From: Oncomelania hupensis
Lineage: Eukaryota; Mollusca; Gastropoda; Littorinimorpha; Pomatiopsidae
Direction of reading: 5' to 3'
Assembly: GCA_036898135.1 (NCBI GenBank)
Contig: CM072511.1
Coordinates: 81,368,199-81,432,198 of the forward strand
Length of the DNA: 64,000 nucleotides
This document shows, one piece after another, positions 1-9,844 of this stretch. The notes beneath the pieces are model-generated. The model searched no databases, was not told where the DNA came from, and saw nothing but the letters and a program-made list of their open reading frames with translations. The position numbers and the translations under genes were made by a program. Every line of letters starts with the position of its first letter. Positions within the stretch are counted from its first letter, which is position 1.

Positions 1-1325
1 TTCGACGAAATCTCTTCTTCAAAAGGGAAGGGAGGATTTGCTGAAACAGAAGGAATGCGCTGTAACCGGGAGATTTTCGAGTGTGTTCACCGTTCACGCA
101 AAGCGGCAGTGTCTCTCCTTCAAAAGGTTCACTTCACATTGACAACGCCATGACATACTAGTTCAGCCAAACGTCCAACGCCAAGACAATGACGAAGAGA
201 GGGACTAAAATTAAACTGGGGTTTTGAGAGACGGAGGGGGAGGAGGTGTGTGTGTGTATGTGTGTGTGTGAGAGAGAGAGAGAGAAAGAGAGACAGAGAC
301 AGAGAGCGAATGAGAGACTGGGAGAGAGAGGTGGATTGTACGCCATCCACAGAATGAACTTATATAATTCGTCTAGATTTTATTCCAAGCACATTTTTTT
401 TCAAAACGTAGTAGCCTGTATGACTTAATTTATGCAACAATGTGTTGGTTAGCAAACAGGATTGTTTTCAAAACTGGAATAGTAAATAATAAGGGTGACG
501 AATGGGCCAAAAGATTGTATCGACTTTTAAATTTAATGGAATGTTTCAGGGAGGCTTTGACTTTGAGTCAATTTTACCTATTATTTCTTCTAATTAGACC
601 TACATAAAGCCTAGTTTTCCCGAATAATGTAAGTTCAATAAATCAAATTATTCCAACTGGCGCAGTCTATTTCGTTACCATTCACTTGTCTTCTTTACCA
701 CAACCTTTAGACCGACACTTGAAAAAACTAAAGGACAGATGATAGGAATATGGAAGTTGCGATCGCCGTTTTGAAAAAAAAGAAGAGGGAAGAGCGAGGG
801 GAGGGGAAGGGGAAAAAGACGTAAAGTGGGTGGGTGAGAGTTTGGAAAAGGATGTTAAAATAGTCGCTTTCGAAGCACTCAGAGCTCAGGATGTGCTTGA
901 AAAACAGATCATATTTCTCCCTCTCTGCACTCACCTGCCTCTCTGTCGTCGACGTCGTGTCGTTTGCCGTGAGAGTGTCTTCCCCTGTTTTAATTTTTTT
1001 AAACGACGGCAAATAGTCACTTTTAGTTTCGAATAACAAAAAAACATAACATAATAATAGTTTTTTTTACAATAAAATAAACTATTATGACAAAGAAATA
1101 GAAAGTTTTAAAGTATTGCTTGATGCTGCTATTGTTGTAGTTGCTTTTGATTTTTTGGTTGATGCTTTTTTTTATAAAAAAAACTCCCATGGAAACGGTT
1201 GATATAGAACCACATAATTGATGACTTATGTCTAGTTCCTTGCACAAATACTGCACTGCTATTCATGCTAACATAACAATATATGCGTGATGTGCGTCTA
1301 TATATTCGAGTATGTTTTTGCCTCT
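1..1325. other. Non-coding stretch with a TG/GA microsatellite
   Basis: A (TG)n run passes into (GA)n at about 246-317. The rest is AT-rich and unique-looking; I see no gene, RNA or mobile-element signature. Open frames here are short and low-complexity. Confidence 0.6.
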
Positions 1326-1354
1326 GTGTGTGTGAGAGAGAGAGAGAGCGAGCG

Positions 1355-1396
<42 letters not shown>

Positions 1397-1572
1397 AAAC
1401 GAGAGAGAGAGAGAGAGAAATGTAATATTAAATACGTCATACCATGAAATACGGTCACCTTTGCGACACATTTTCCTGGGTGTGCGACAACATTTTCACG
1501 TAAAATACTTTCTTTGCGACCATATTTCATGGAAAAGCGTATTTCATATTACACCCCTCTTTCTCTCTATCT

Positions 1573-1616
<44 letters not shown>

Positions 1617-1655
1617 CACTCTCACTCTCTCTCTCTTTCACCAAAGTACTTCTTC
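1326..1655. repeat. (GA)n and (CT)n microsatellites
   Basis: (GA)n at about 1332-1420 and (CT)n at about 1576-1640 flank about 150 bp of unique sequence. The arrays are reverse complements, so they could pair as an imperfect inverted repeat. Long frames in this interval are translations of the dinucleotides and are not genes. Confidence 0.9.
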
Positions 1656-2198
1656 TCTAACTTTCTTTTTTACCTGGATCTTGCCATTCAATTTCCTGTT
1701 TTCAACCATTTTTACATTTGCTTCGCTTTCTGCCGTTTTCCACTTAGGTCCATTCATTTTACACCCCCATTTCCCTTCTCTCTCTCTCACTCTTCTTCTT
1801 CTTTGTTGTTTCTGTTGTTTCTTTAATTTAACGTCTGTTCACCTAAGTGATTTTAGACTTGATGGGAGCAGGGGGAAATATAAAACAAATAATGAATGAT
1901 TATAATGAAGGGGGGAAAGAGATTAAACAAAGTACACAAAACTGAACAATTAAACAATCAAAATTGTAAAATAATTAGAACTTATACAAATTACCTCAAA
2001 TATAACTACTAAACAATCCTTGTAAAATAATCTTCATGATTTACAGGATCCAGCGGGCTGTAATAAGCCGAATCAGGATAATTATATCTCATATATGTAA
2101 TTCAATGTTCTGAATTTATACATATGTAATATTCCATGTTCTTAATTTATTCTTCATAGAAACAATCTATTACATCTAGTAAATAATCTGTACTGGCT

Positions 2199-2720
2199 GT
2201 TGTTGTTGTTGTTTTTTTTTTACAAAAAAAATCTAACAGGACTGTATATTAATGATTTTGCAATTGATATCCAGTAAATAATATTTTTATCCTGAATATT
2301 TCGAATATGTTGTGGAATATATTGCGCGATTGCACTGCAGTCATTAATGAGATGATTAATAGAAATTGCTTGTTTGCAAATGCAAGCAACTTCCTTACAG
2401 TATTTTGTCCTCCACGAGTTCAAAGCAAGACGATATGCTAAGCTGATAACAGTCCGCGAGGAATGTAACATTCCATTATATAATTTAATGCAAGGAATTT
2501 TATTTTTTATATTTTTCTCAATTATACGATATACTTCATTTTTTTTGAGAATGGAATATCGATCTGAATAACAGTACTTCCATTTTTGCCCCTTTTATTG
2601 CAATCCTATCAGCCCAGTCATTATGATTTAATCCGCTATGTAGATGGTATCCAGCAAAATTGAACATTTGTTCCATTTATGATTAAACTATGAATAAGAT
2701 ATTTAATTTCATATTAAATT
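2199..2720 (-). pseudogene. LINE fragment: RNase H end and C-terminus, (CAA)n tail
   Basis: Read on the minus strand, about 2700-2580 encodes an RNase H C-terminal segment (N-G-T-N-V-Q-F-C-W-I-P-S, then after a one-base frameshift H-S-G-L-N-H-N-D-W-A-D-R-I-A). This resembles the FCW(I/V)PSH...ND..AD core of LINE RNase H domains (I/Nimb-like clades). About 80 further residues follow (2471-2220) with spaced cysteines, as in LINE C-termini. The copy ends in a (CAA)4-5 run at 2199-2213, a plausible 3' tail. It is 5'-truncated and frameshifted, so it is dead. The clade is inferred from motifs only. Confidence 0.6.
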
Positions 2721-2728
2721 AATTCATT

Positions 2729-2952
<224 letters not shown>

Positions 2953-3079
2953 CAGGGTGTAAGACTAGCCTTATGAGCTTTAAAAATATACCCTATTAAA
3001 CGATCCAATGTTTAATGTTCAATGTTGTTGTGATGGTGTTTTTGTTAATGTTGTTGGTGGTGGTGGCGGTGGCAGTGGA

Positions 3080-3445
3080 GGTCTTCTTCTTCTTCTTCTT
3101 CTTCTTCTTCTTCTTCTTCTTCTTCTTCTTCTTCTTCTTCTCCTCCTCCTCCTCCTCCTCCTTCTCCTCCTCTTCTTCCATTCTACTTTCCTACATTCCT
3201 CTTTTTCTTTCTTTTTTAGTTCTTTCGTTTGTTTGCTGATGTTGCGAGCCTGTTGATGGGAGTGGAATGTTGCTGTTGCAGTGGCAGCGGCCAGAGATGT
3301 CGGCGCCTTCCAATTAGGCCTGACACTCCAATACCCTTAATTACCCCTCACTTGTCTAATGTACGCCACCACCACCATCACCATCATCACCACCACCTCT
3401 TCAAGCACCCAAAAATTTTTCCGTATGTTTTTACCCGGACCCTCT

Positions 3446-3533
<88 letters not shown>

Positions 3534-4440
3534 CCATCCTAATTCTCATAATCATCATCACCATTTTCATCATCATCATAATCATCATCATCCTCCTCAC
3601 CACCACCATCTTCATCGTCGTCATCAACATCATCATCATCATCATTATTATCGTTACCTTCTTCTTCCGGTATCGGCCAGCGCCTTGAGTCGCCAAATAC
3701 GGTGAGGTATGTGCGTTATAAAAATCCTCGATGATAATCTTCTTCTTCTTCTTCTTCTTCTTCTTCTTCTTCTTCTTCTTCTTCTTCTTCAAAACCAGCA
3801 CAATATTCCTCTTGTACTTTGGCTATTTTTGTTTTTGATCTTGTTCTTATTCTTATTCTTATTGTTCTTGTTGTTTTTCTTGTTTTTCGTGTACTTGTTC
3901 TCCTCCTCATCCTCTTTGTCCTTCTCCTCCTCCTTCTTCTTCTCCTCCTCCTTCTCCTCCTCCTTCTTCTTCTTCTTCTTCTTCCTTAAACACCATGCAA
4001 GTTTTCTTCTTTTTTGGTTGGTTGGTTGTTTTATGAACGTCTTTTTTCACCAAGATGATAAAAACCATGCACACACATTCAAACTGCGCATTTAAACAAA
4101 TATAGACACTATTTTGATCTCTCTCACATACACTCAAACATAATTTATAACCGCATTAAAACATAAGTAACAATGTCAGTTAAATAACACGAGCGACTGG
4201 AGAATTTTGCCAATCCCTCTCTTTAATCTTCTTCTTCTTCTTCTTCTTCTTCTTCTTCTTCTTCTTCTTCTTCTTCTTCTTCTTCTTCTTCTTCTTCCTC
4301 CTCTTCTTCTTCCTTCTTCTTCTTCTCCTCCTCCTCCTCCTCCTCCTTCTTCTTCTTCTTCTTCTTCTTTCCTCCTCTTCCTTCTTCTTCTTCCTATGTT
4401 TTTTTCCTCCTCCCGCTTGTTCTTCATTGTCTTCTTTAAA
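3080..4440. repeat. Cluster of triplet microsatellites (CTT, ATC, CTC)
   Basis: (CTT)n at about 3081-3180, (ATC)n at 3370-3650 with interruptions, (CTT)n at 3739-3790, CTC/CTT at 3900-3985 and (CTT)n at 4229-4395. All frames here are homopolymeric translations (poly-Leu, poly-His, poly-Ile, poly-Lys) and I call none of them coding. A short copy of the GCGCTATATAA-type repeat lies inside at 3670-3732. Confidence 0.95.
3670..3732 (+). repeat. 3' end of the GCGCTATATAA-type dispersed repeat
   Basis: About 63 bp nearly identical to 38466-38530, beginning GTATCGGCCAGCGCCTTGAG and ending near a degenerate GCGTTATAAAAA. It appears to be the terminal segment of the family seen in fuller form at 47.6, 42.1 and 62.8 kb. 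Confidence 0.7.
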
Positions 4441-4497
4441 AAAAAAAAACAAACATAAACAAGTGTTGGACTTTAACGGGTGCAGCGTTCCCTCGCG

Positions 4498-4872
4498 TGA
4501 CGTCACTTGATATACATAAGTTTTGACTAAGGCTCAGCGCATCTGTACACTCTTATTACATACAAAGTTTAAAGGTAAAGTGGTGTGGGTTTTTTTAATG
4601 TAAAAGGTGACGTGATCTTGATTACATCACTCGAATTGGTTTTACGTTTGAGGCATATGGGAAGTCTAAGCACATACCAAACTATGACGTCACGCGATGA
4701 CGTCACTCAATATACCATAGTTTTGTTTACGGTTCAAAGCATCTATACGCTCTAAATATATAGGATTTTTTAAAATTTAAAATATTTTAAAATTTTCTTT
4801 ATGTCAATCGATTTGCATAAGTTTGGTTTTACCTTGGAGGAGCAAGTAAAGTCGAAGTACATACCAAACTTG
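4498..4872. repeat. About 190-bp diverged tandem duplication with TGACGTCA palindromes
   Basis: Two diverged units run from a TGACGTCAC motif through a CATAAGTTTTG-like block and a GTTTTAC block to CATACCAAAC (about 4498-4682 and 4698-4869). Perfect TGACGTCA palindromes (CRE half-site pairs) occur at 4498-4505, 4685-4692 and 4698-4705. A 91-codon frame over 4801-5076 matches nothing I recognise and is not called. Confidence 0.6.
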
Positions 4873-5282
4873 AACCAAATCCTTCCAGTAGGCGCAAATG
4901 TCACTTCCGGAATACGGACGGACGCCGGACACTGGACGGTCCGACGGACAAAACCAAAAGCAATACCTCCCGACCTGATCTTAAAAGCGCGGGAACTAAA
5001 AAAAAACCATAGGTATTTCCAAACACAGTCTGACATTTTTGTGATGTCTAAACAGTATAATGACGTGTCACAGTGACAGAACGACAGCCTGCTTCGCATC
5101 ATGTTTGTTTACATTCAGAGCGCGGCAAACACAACATAGGGGCCTAGAAGTAAGAAACATCATGCATCAAGCGAGAAACGAAGCATGCAGAACAATACAG
5201 TCGAGTTATTGTTACTTCTACAAGTAGAATGGTTAGACCTCGGGTAGTAGCTGGATTTTGCAAGGTGAACATGTGGGGGTTT

Positions 5283-5304
5283 TCAGAGAGAGAAAGAGTG
5301 AGAA

Positions 5305-5370
<66 letters not shown>
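5283..5370. repeat. (GA)n microsatellite
   Basis: About 60 bp of perfect GA preceded by degenerate GAGAAA units. Confidence 0.95.
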
Positions 5371-5804
5371 CAAATGTAAGCATCACGGCTTGTAGATATA
5401 ACGGCAAATTTTTAAATATTGAAAATGTGAAAGCGATTTTAAGGTGGGGAGGGGTGTGTTCTAAAAGGTTTTGTTGTTTAGTACTTTGGAAAGCACTTTC
5501 TTCCCATATTTGAAATGACTAGTCAATAATTAGTACAATAGCCTATGTAACCAGTAGGCCAGCAAGCTATAATAATATATTCAAAAACAACCCCGACAGG
5601 AAGGAAAGTGATACCATTGTCCCGTATCCTTTCGAACGTTGGAGAAGGGAGCTGAGTTAATCCCGACGTTCCTTTTTTTTAGATCCAGCTTAATGAAAGT
5701 TATGCACATAGCCTCCCTCGCTGCTATGCCTCCAGTTAGACACCCAGGCATAGGCTAGGAATAGCACGCACCGGTCTTGTTTTTAAGAGCAATTTTCTAC
5801 CGTT
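5371..5804. other. Unique-looking non-coding DNA
   Basis: No conserved motif, RNA or credible frame seen. Confidence 0.5.
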
Positions 5805-6099
5805 CAAGCCATTGGACAACACGATGACATGCTCACAGTGGTGAAGAAACAGAAACTCCGATGGAATGGCCACGTCACCGGAGCATCAGGCCTTGCAAAG
5901 ACCAACCTGCAAGCACGATGCAAGGAGGTAGAAGAAGAGGAAGACAGAAAAAGAGGTGGGAGGACATCATTTGAGAATGGACTGGCTTGACACTGACGAA
6001 GCCATTGGGGTTGCTGAGGACAGAGACAAATGGAGTACGCTGGTTAAACGGTCATCTGTTGTGCCCCAACGACCTTCGAGTTACGGGATAGGATAGGAT
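5805..6099 (+). mobile_element. 5'-truncated LINE 3' end, (GGATA)n-tail family
   Basis: This copy aligns with the last 290 bp of the LINE at 61.5-62.2 kb. It encodes a degraded version of the same C-terminus (HDD..TVVKKRKLRW-G-HV and the GRRRG-P-KKRWED block) with frameshifts, and it ends in GGATAGGATAGGATT. The motif set is that of RTE-like or craniofacial-development-protein-2-like LINE reverse transcriptases. It keeps about 35 bp (ACGGTCATCTGTTGTGCCCC region) that the 62-kb copy lacks. Confidence 0.75.
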
Positions 6100-6432
6100 T
6101 CTACCGTTTTAAGGCGGAGGCTCATGTTCACGTAGCAACTATAGACTGATTGATGCTTAAATTTTTTTTTTAAACAAGAGCTAAACACTGTTAATGTTGC
6201 GCTACTTTTACAGTTCAATGCAAATCATTCATAGCAAGACAGTAAAGATGACGACATTGTTTACGAGCGCACACAGTCAGGTATTGACAATCTTGCTATT
6301 CAAATCAAAACGGATATTATTGAAGTCATGGACCGTGTACTTTAATACTTACTGTTTTATGGCAAGTTTACATTATCATCATACTGAGCTTACATATTTT
6401 AATGGTTATGATTTTCAAAGATTGACAGGTTA

Positions 6433-6670
6433 TTATTGATTCATCGAGAGGGAGAGGGAGATAGAGAGGGGGGGGGAAGAAAGAAAGAGCGAGAGAGAGA
6501 CAGAAAGAGAGAGACAGAATGACACACACACACATACACACACACATAGGCCTACACACAGAGGCATAGTAGTTACAATTGCATCGTTCAAATGTCCAAA
6601 TGCGCCTCTGTGTGTGTATGTGTGTGTGTGTGTGTGCGTGTGTGTGTGTGTGTGTGTGCATGCGGGCGCG
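6433..6670. repeat. (GA)n, (CA)n and (TG)n microsatellites
   Basis: GA-rich at 6443-6515, CA-rich at 6520-6560, TG-rich at 6608-6660. Overlapping poly-Thr/His frames are artefacts. Confidence 0.9.
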
Positions 6671-6952
6671 TGTGCGTGATTGAGTATTTGAGTGATTGAG
6701 TTGTATCTTTGCGGGCTATGTGTGTGAAAATGCATGTTCCAGCATTATAGCTCTACATATAGAGTTTATTAAGGGACGGACAATACCTTTGCCTGAAATA
6801 TTTTTTCTTGCTCTTCCTCCTTCGTCTGCATCAATACAGCGCTACCCCCTGGAGGGGTTGATTGTAAAGAGTTAGTGAAGGAGAGATAAGCGGGGCGTTG
6901 AAGCAAAGAAGGGCGGAGGGTGGTGTGAGGCCAGTAGTATGCTCCAGTGGAC

Positions 6953-6955
6953 CTG
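6953..6955. other. Left 3-bp target duplication of the Harbinger element (CTG)
   Basis: CTG directly precedes the left TIR; the same CTG follows the right TIR at 8434-8436. PIF/Harbinger elements make 3-bp duplications, usually TWA but CWG in some families. Confidence 0.65.
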
Positions 6956-8433
6956 GGGCCCTATTCATGAAGGGACTGCAAGTGCCGGAACGGGACTGCA
7001 CGCCGTCTACGGCCTATAACTGCGATATATTGCTATTCATAGAGGGACAGCAGAGCTTATCGGCCGCGGCAGACGGCCTAAAAGTTATCAGCAGAAGATT
7101 CGGGCCTTTATGCCGGTAAAGGGACTGTAACATCGAGCAAAAATGGCGGGTGCGTTGATTCCAATCTTACTAAGGCGAAGACAGCTGAGGAGAAATAGAA
7201 TTTTCAGAGACAGGATGAATCCCTTAGATAGTTATGATGACGTAAAACTGTACACTGCTTTTCGTTTTCGTCGTCATGACATATTCACCATAATTGACGA
7301 TGTTGCAGAGCAACTAGAACACGCAAACCGACTTGGGTCTTTGACACCGTCAATGCAAGTATTAGTTGCTTTGAGATTTTACGCGTGTGGTTCTTTCCAA
7401 ATAGTATGTGCTGATTTGTTTGGAATTTCGCAACCGACAGCCAACAGAGTAATCTCAAAAGTTACTGTTGCTCTGAAATCGATAGTCAGCAATTGGATCC
7501 TGTTTCCAGATCAACACGAAGCTGACAGACAAAAATTAAAATTTCAAAGAATCGGCAACATGTCGAACGTGTTTGGGTGCATAGATGGGACACTAATAGG
7601 CCTACCAATCCAAGCGCCACCGGAATATGAACACGAGTATGTTTGCAGGAAAAACTATTGAAATTACACTAGCCACAGCATTCAGTCATGTAATCAAGTT
7701 TCCTGTAGGTCATGACACTAAACAGATTTTTTTAATTGTATGCATAATAAATTGAAAGGTTTTATTAATATGCATTTCTTTTACTGGGTAAACACACACA
7801 CTCATACATGTGCACATACATTGATCAATTTTATCAAATCAAACACACATACAATTGCATAGATGCAGAGTGAGACAGATAAAAGAGAGAGGAATGGGGA
7901 GGGGGGGGGGGATACAAGGTTAATGCAGTAACAAATTAGACACAGGGATACCAACTAATAAGTGAGCAAACTGTCAACGTTTTTTTGTTAACTCAATCGC
8001 CCTTGCAAAAGAAAAAAATATATATTCGTGAATGTTTGTGTAAGCGTGCACGACAAACTTTTGCCAACAATCACAACTTGCAAAACGCAGCATGCACCTT
8101 AGCATGCCTATAGCTCTATTTTTCGTATATAAACACAAAATTGGCTCTGCAGAGTATGTGTGTGTAATGTTTACAGTGTACAGCAAAGTCTCTAAAACAT
8201 TGAAGGCGATCACGCACTACACACAAATGATCGCATCCGCTGCAGTACGCGTGCGCAGTTGATATAATTTGGCTGACTTTCCCGATGCTAATATTAGAAA
8301 GGACTATAGCCACAATCCCGGCTGTGAGCCCTTCATGAATGCCAGTTCAGATGCCGCATTTATCGGACGAAATCTAAAGTCCTTTCAAGGTTTGCAGTCC
8401 CTATAACATGTAGTCCCTCTATGAATAGGGCCC
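6956..8433 (+). mobile_element. Internally deleted PIF/Harbinger DNA transposon
   Basis: The element is 1478 bp. Its ends form an inverted repeat beginning GGGCCCTATTCAT, with about 25 of 28 positions matching, and it is flanked by CTG on both sides. Several GGGACTGCA or GGGACTACA subterminal motifs lie just inside both ends and could be transposase-binding sites. The only coding sequence is the front half of a Harbinger transposase. Autonomous family members are typically longer and carry a second Myb-like gene, so this copy is a deletion derivative that could move only in trans. Confidence 0.85.
7143..7661 (+). pseudogene. Harbinger (HARBI1-like) transposase, N-terminal half
   Basis: The 172-residue frame begins with a basic N-terminus and contains a helix-turn-helix-like region (residues about 65-108, with the G-I-S-Q-P-T-A-N-R-V core typical of HARBI1 proteins). 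It then has V-F-G-C-I-D-G-T, where Asp148 is the first residue of the DDE triad. The frame stops just after the conserved R-K-N-Y motif, and I find neither the second Asp nor the Glu downstream before the right TIR. Family members are usually about 350-400 residues, so about half is missing and it cannot catalyse transposition. The start at ATG 7143 has a suitable context and lies about 190 bp inside the left TIR. Confidence 0.88.
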
Positions 8434-8436
8434 CTG

Positions 8437-9189
8437 CTCAATGCGAGAACTAAAGACCGTGGCCGCTTGCTGTGACACTCACACCAGCTTATGCTATTCA
8501 AATCAACCTGGCCGCATACCACTGGGTTTTCCCAGTGCAGGTAAAACAGTAATGGTGTATCAGGTTTGTATCGGGATAATTTTGTATAACAAAAAAGCTA
8601 AAAAGACTAGTTGTTATTGTTGTTGTTGTTGTAGAGCAATATACAATGCTAGTACGAAAGAAACATTGTTACTTACTGCAAAGAACTTACAGCGTATCTT
8701 CGCCTTCTTTGCTTACTGGTACATGTACTACCAAAAAGGGTCTTGTTCTTATATGTAGGGTATGCCACTACAATTCGTCCCAAATGGGACTTTCAACCGT
8801 GTTCTTCGTTCGTTCAAACAGGTACTGATAACGTAGTGCCCTAGACATTTCTCTAGCACCTTATTAGCAGTACTGGAGGTATACTACAACGTTTAGTAGG
8901 TAAAGACCATAGGGCTAAATAAACGCCTGTACAGGTGTTTTGATAGAATGGGCGAGCCATTAGGTAACTTATATTATAACCACTTTATAGCGCACAACGT
9001 CATACCGTAGGGATATTCTCAGAACCACGTAGAAAATAGTAGATAATAACTGACTGTATCCATGCATACGAACTTTGAACCTGTAAATAGTCTAAATAGT
9101 AGTACAGTTTAAGGCCTTAATATTTGCCCCCTCCCTCTTCCCCTTACACCCTTTTGGTACCCGCCTAAGCTAAAAGTCCTGACCCCGGA
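8437..9189. other. No gene seen
   Basis: AT-rich unique-looking sequence. Two frames of 60-105 codons (8441-8828) include low-complexity Cys runs and match nothing I recognise. Confidence 0.5.
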
Positions 9190-9199
9190 AAACACGATC

Positions 9200-9386
9200 G
9201 TGGGGCCGGGTAGCTCAGTTGGTAGAGCGGCTTACTAGTAACCGAAAGGTACCTGGTTTGAATCCCGGATTGGCCAATGTGTGACCATATTATTTTCCCC
9301 TTACCATCAACTGGTTCGCTGGTGTCAGAATAATGTGGCCAGTTGTCGCCTATAGGCTCGTGTGACTATAATCTACAATTACCCTT
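9200..9386 (+). mobile_element. tRNA-derived SINE with 10-bp target duplication
   Basis: A tRNA-like head (9204-9275) carries an A box (TAGCTCAGTTGGTAGAGCGG) and a B box (GGTTTGAATCC). The anticodon stem is mispaired and the acceptor stem pairs only partly, so it is not a functional tRNA gene. About 110 bp of unrelated body follow. AAACACGATC occurs exactly on both sides (9190-9199 and 9387-9396), as expected for a retroposed copy. Confidence 0.75.
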
Positions 9387-9633
9387 AAACACGATCTTTA
9401 GTTGTGGCTGAGTATTTGAATGGTTTGTTTGGCTCAGTGGCCACATTGTGAGATTTATTTTTTGCAGCCCATGAGCGTCTCGCGTGACGTCGATTCGAAC
9501 TTTAAAAAAAAAACAAACAAACAAACAAAAAACCCAACAACATCTATTTTATGCATAGTGGATCATAGGTGTCCGGCGTCTTGATCGATTCTTTCAAGAG
9601 GAAATGGCACAATTGGGCTGAAGCTGAATGGAC

Positions 9634-9844
9634 ATTGAAGTTTAACGTCTACACCCATATCACCATTAGCGATAACCACGGAGATAACCATCCCTGAGAA
9701 GAGGAAGTAGCGACCCAAATCAACACTGAACCACCAGAGCAATCATATTGCTATGATGGACAGTGACAAAATTACCACGGGATTCGAACCTGGTTCATCG
9801 GTGTGCCATGCGAACGCTCTACCACTGAGCTACAGCGGTGGGAC
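9634..9844 (-). mobile_element. SINE family A copy (tRNA-Ala-like head)
   Basis: Reverse-strand tRNA-like head at 9773-9843, with A box GTAGCTCAGTGGTAGAGCG and B box GGTTCGAATCC. A body follows and the copy ends in GTAGACGTTAAACTTCAATG. Other copies are at 13.4, 29.7, 31.7 and 63.6 kb, with a 3' remnant at 56 kb. Confidence 0.8.

Noticed and set aside
3229..3801. Long His-, Ile-, Met- and Leu-rich frames on both strands
   Set aside because: They are translations of (ATC)n and (CTT)n arrays; all frames are open because the repeats lack stops. The same applies near 14.0, 25.7, 37.1, 44.5, 46.9, 47.3 and 60 kb.
9204..9275. Possible functional tRNA gene
   Set aside because: A and B boxes are present but the anticodon and acceptor stems do not pair properly, the apparent anticodon would be CTA, and the whole block sits in a 187-bp unit with a 10-bp target duplication, so it is a SINE head.
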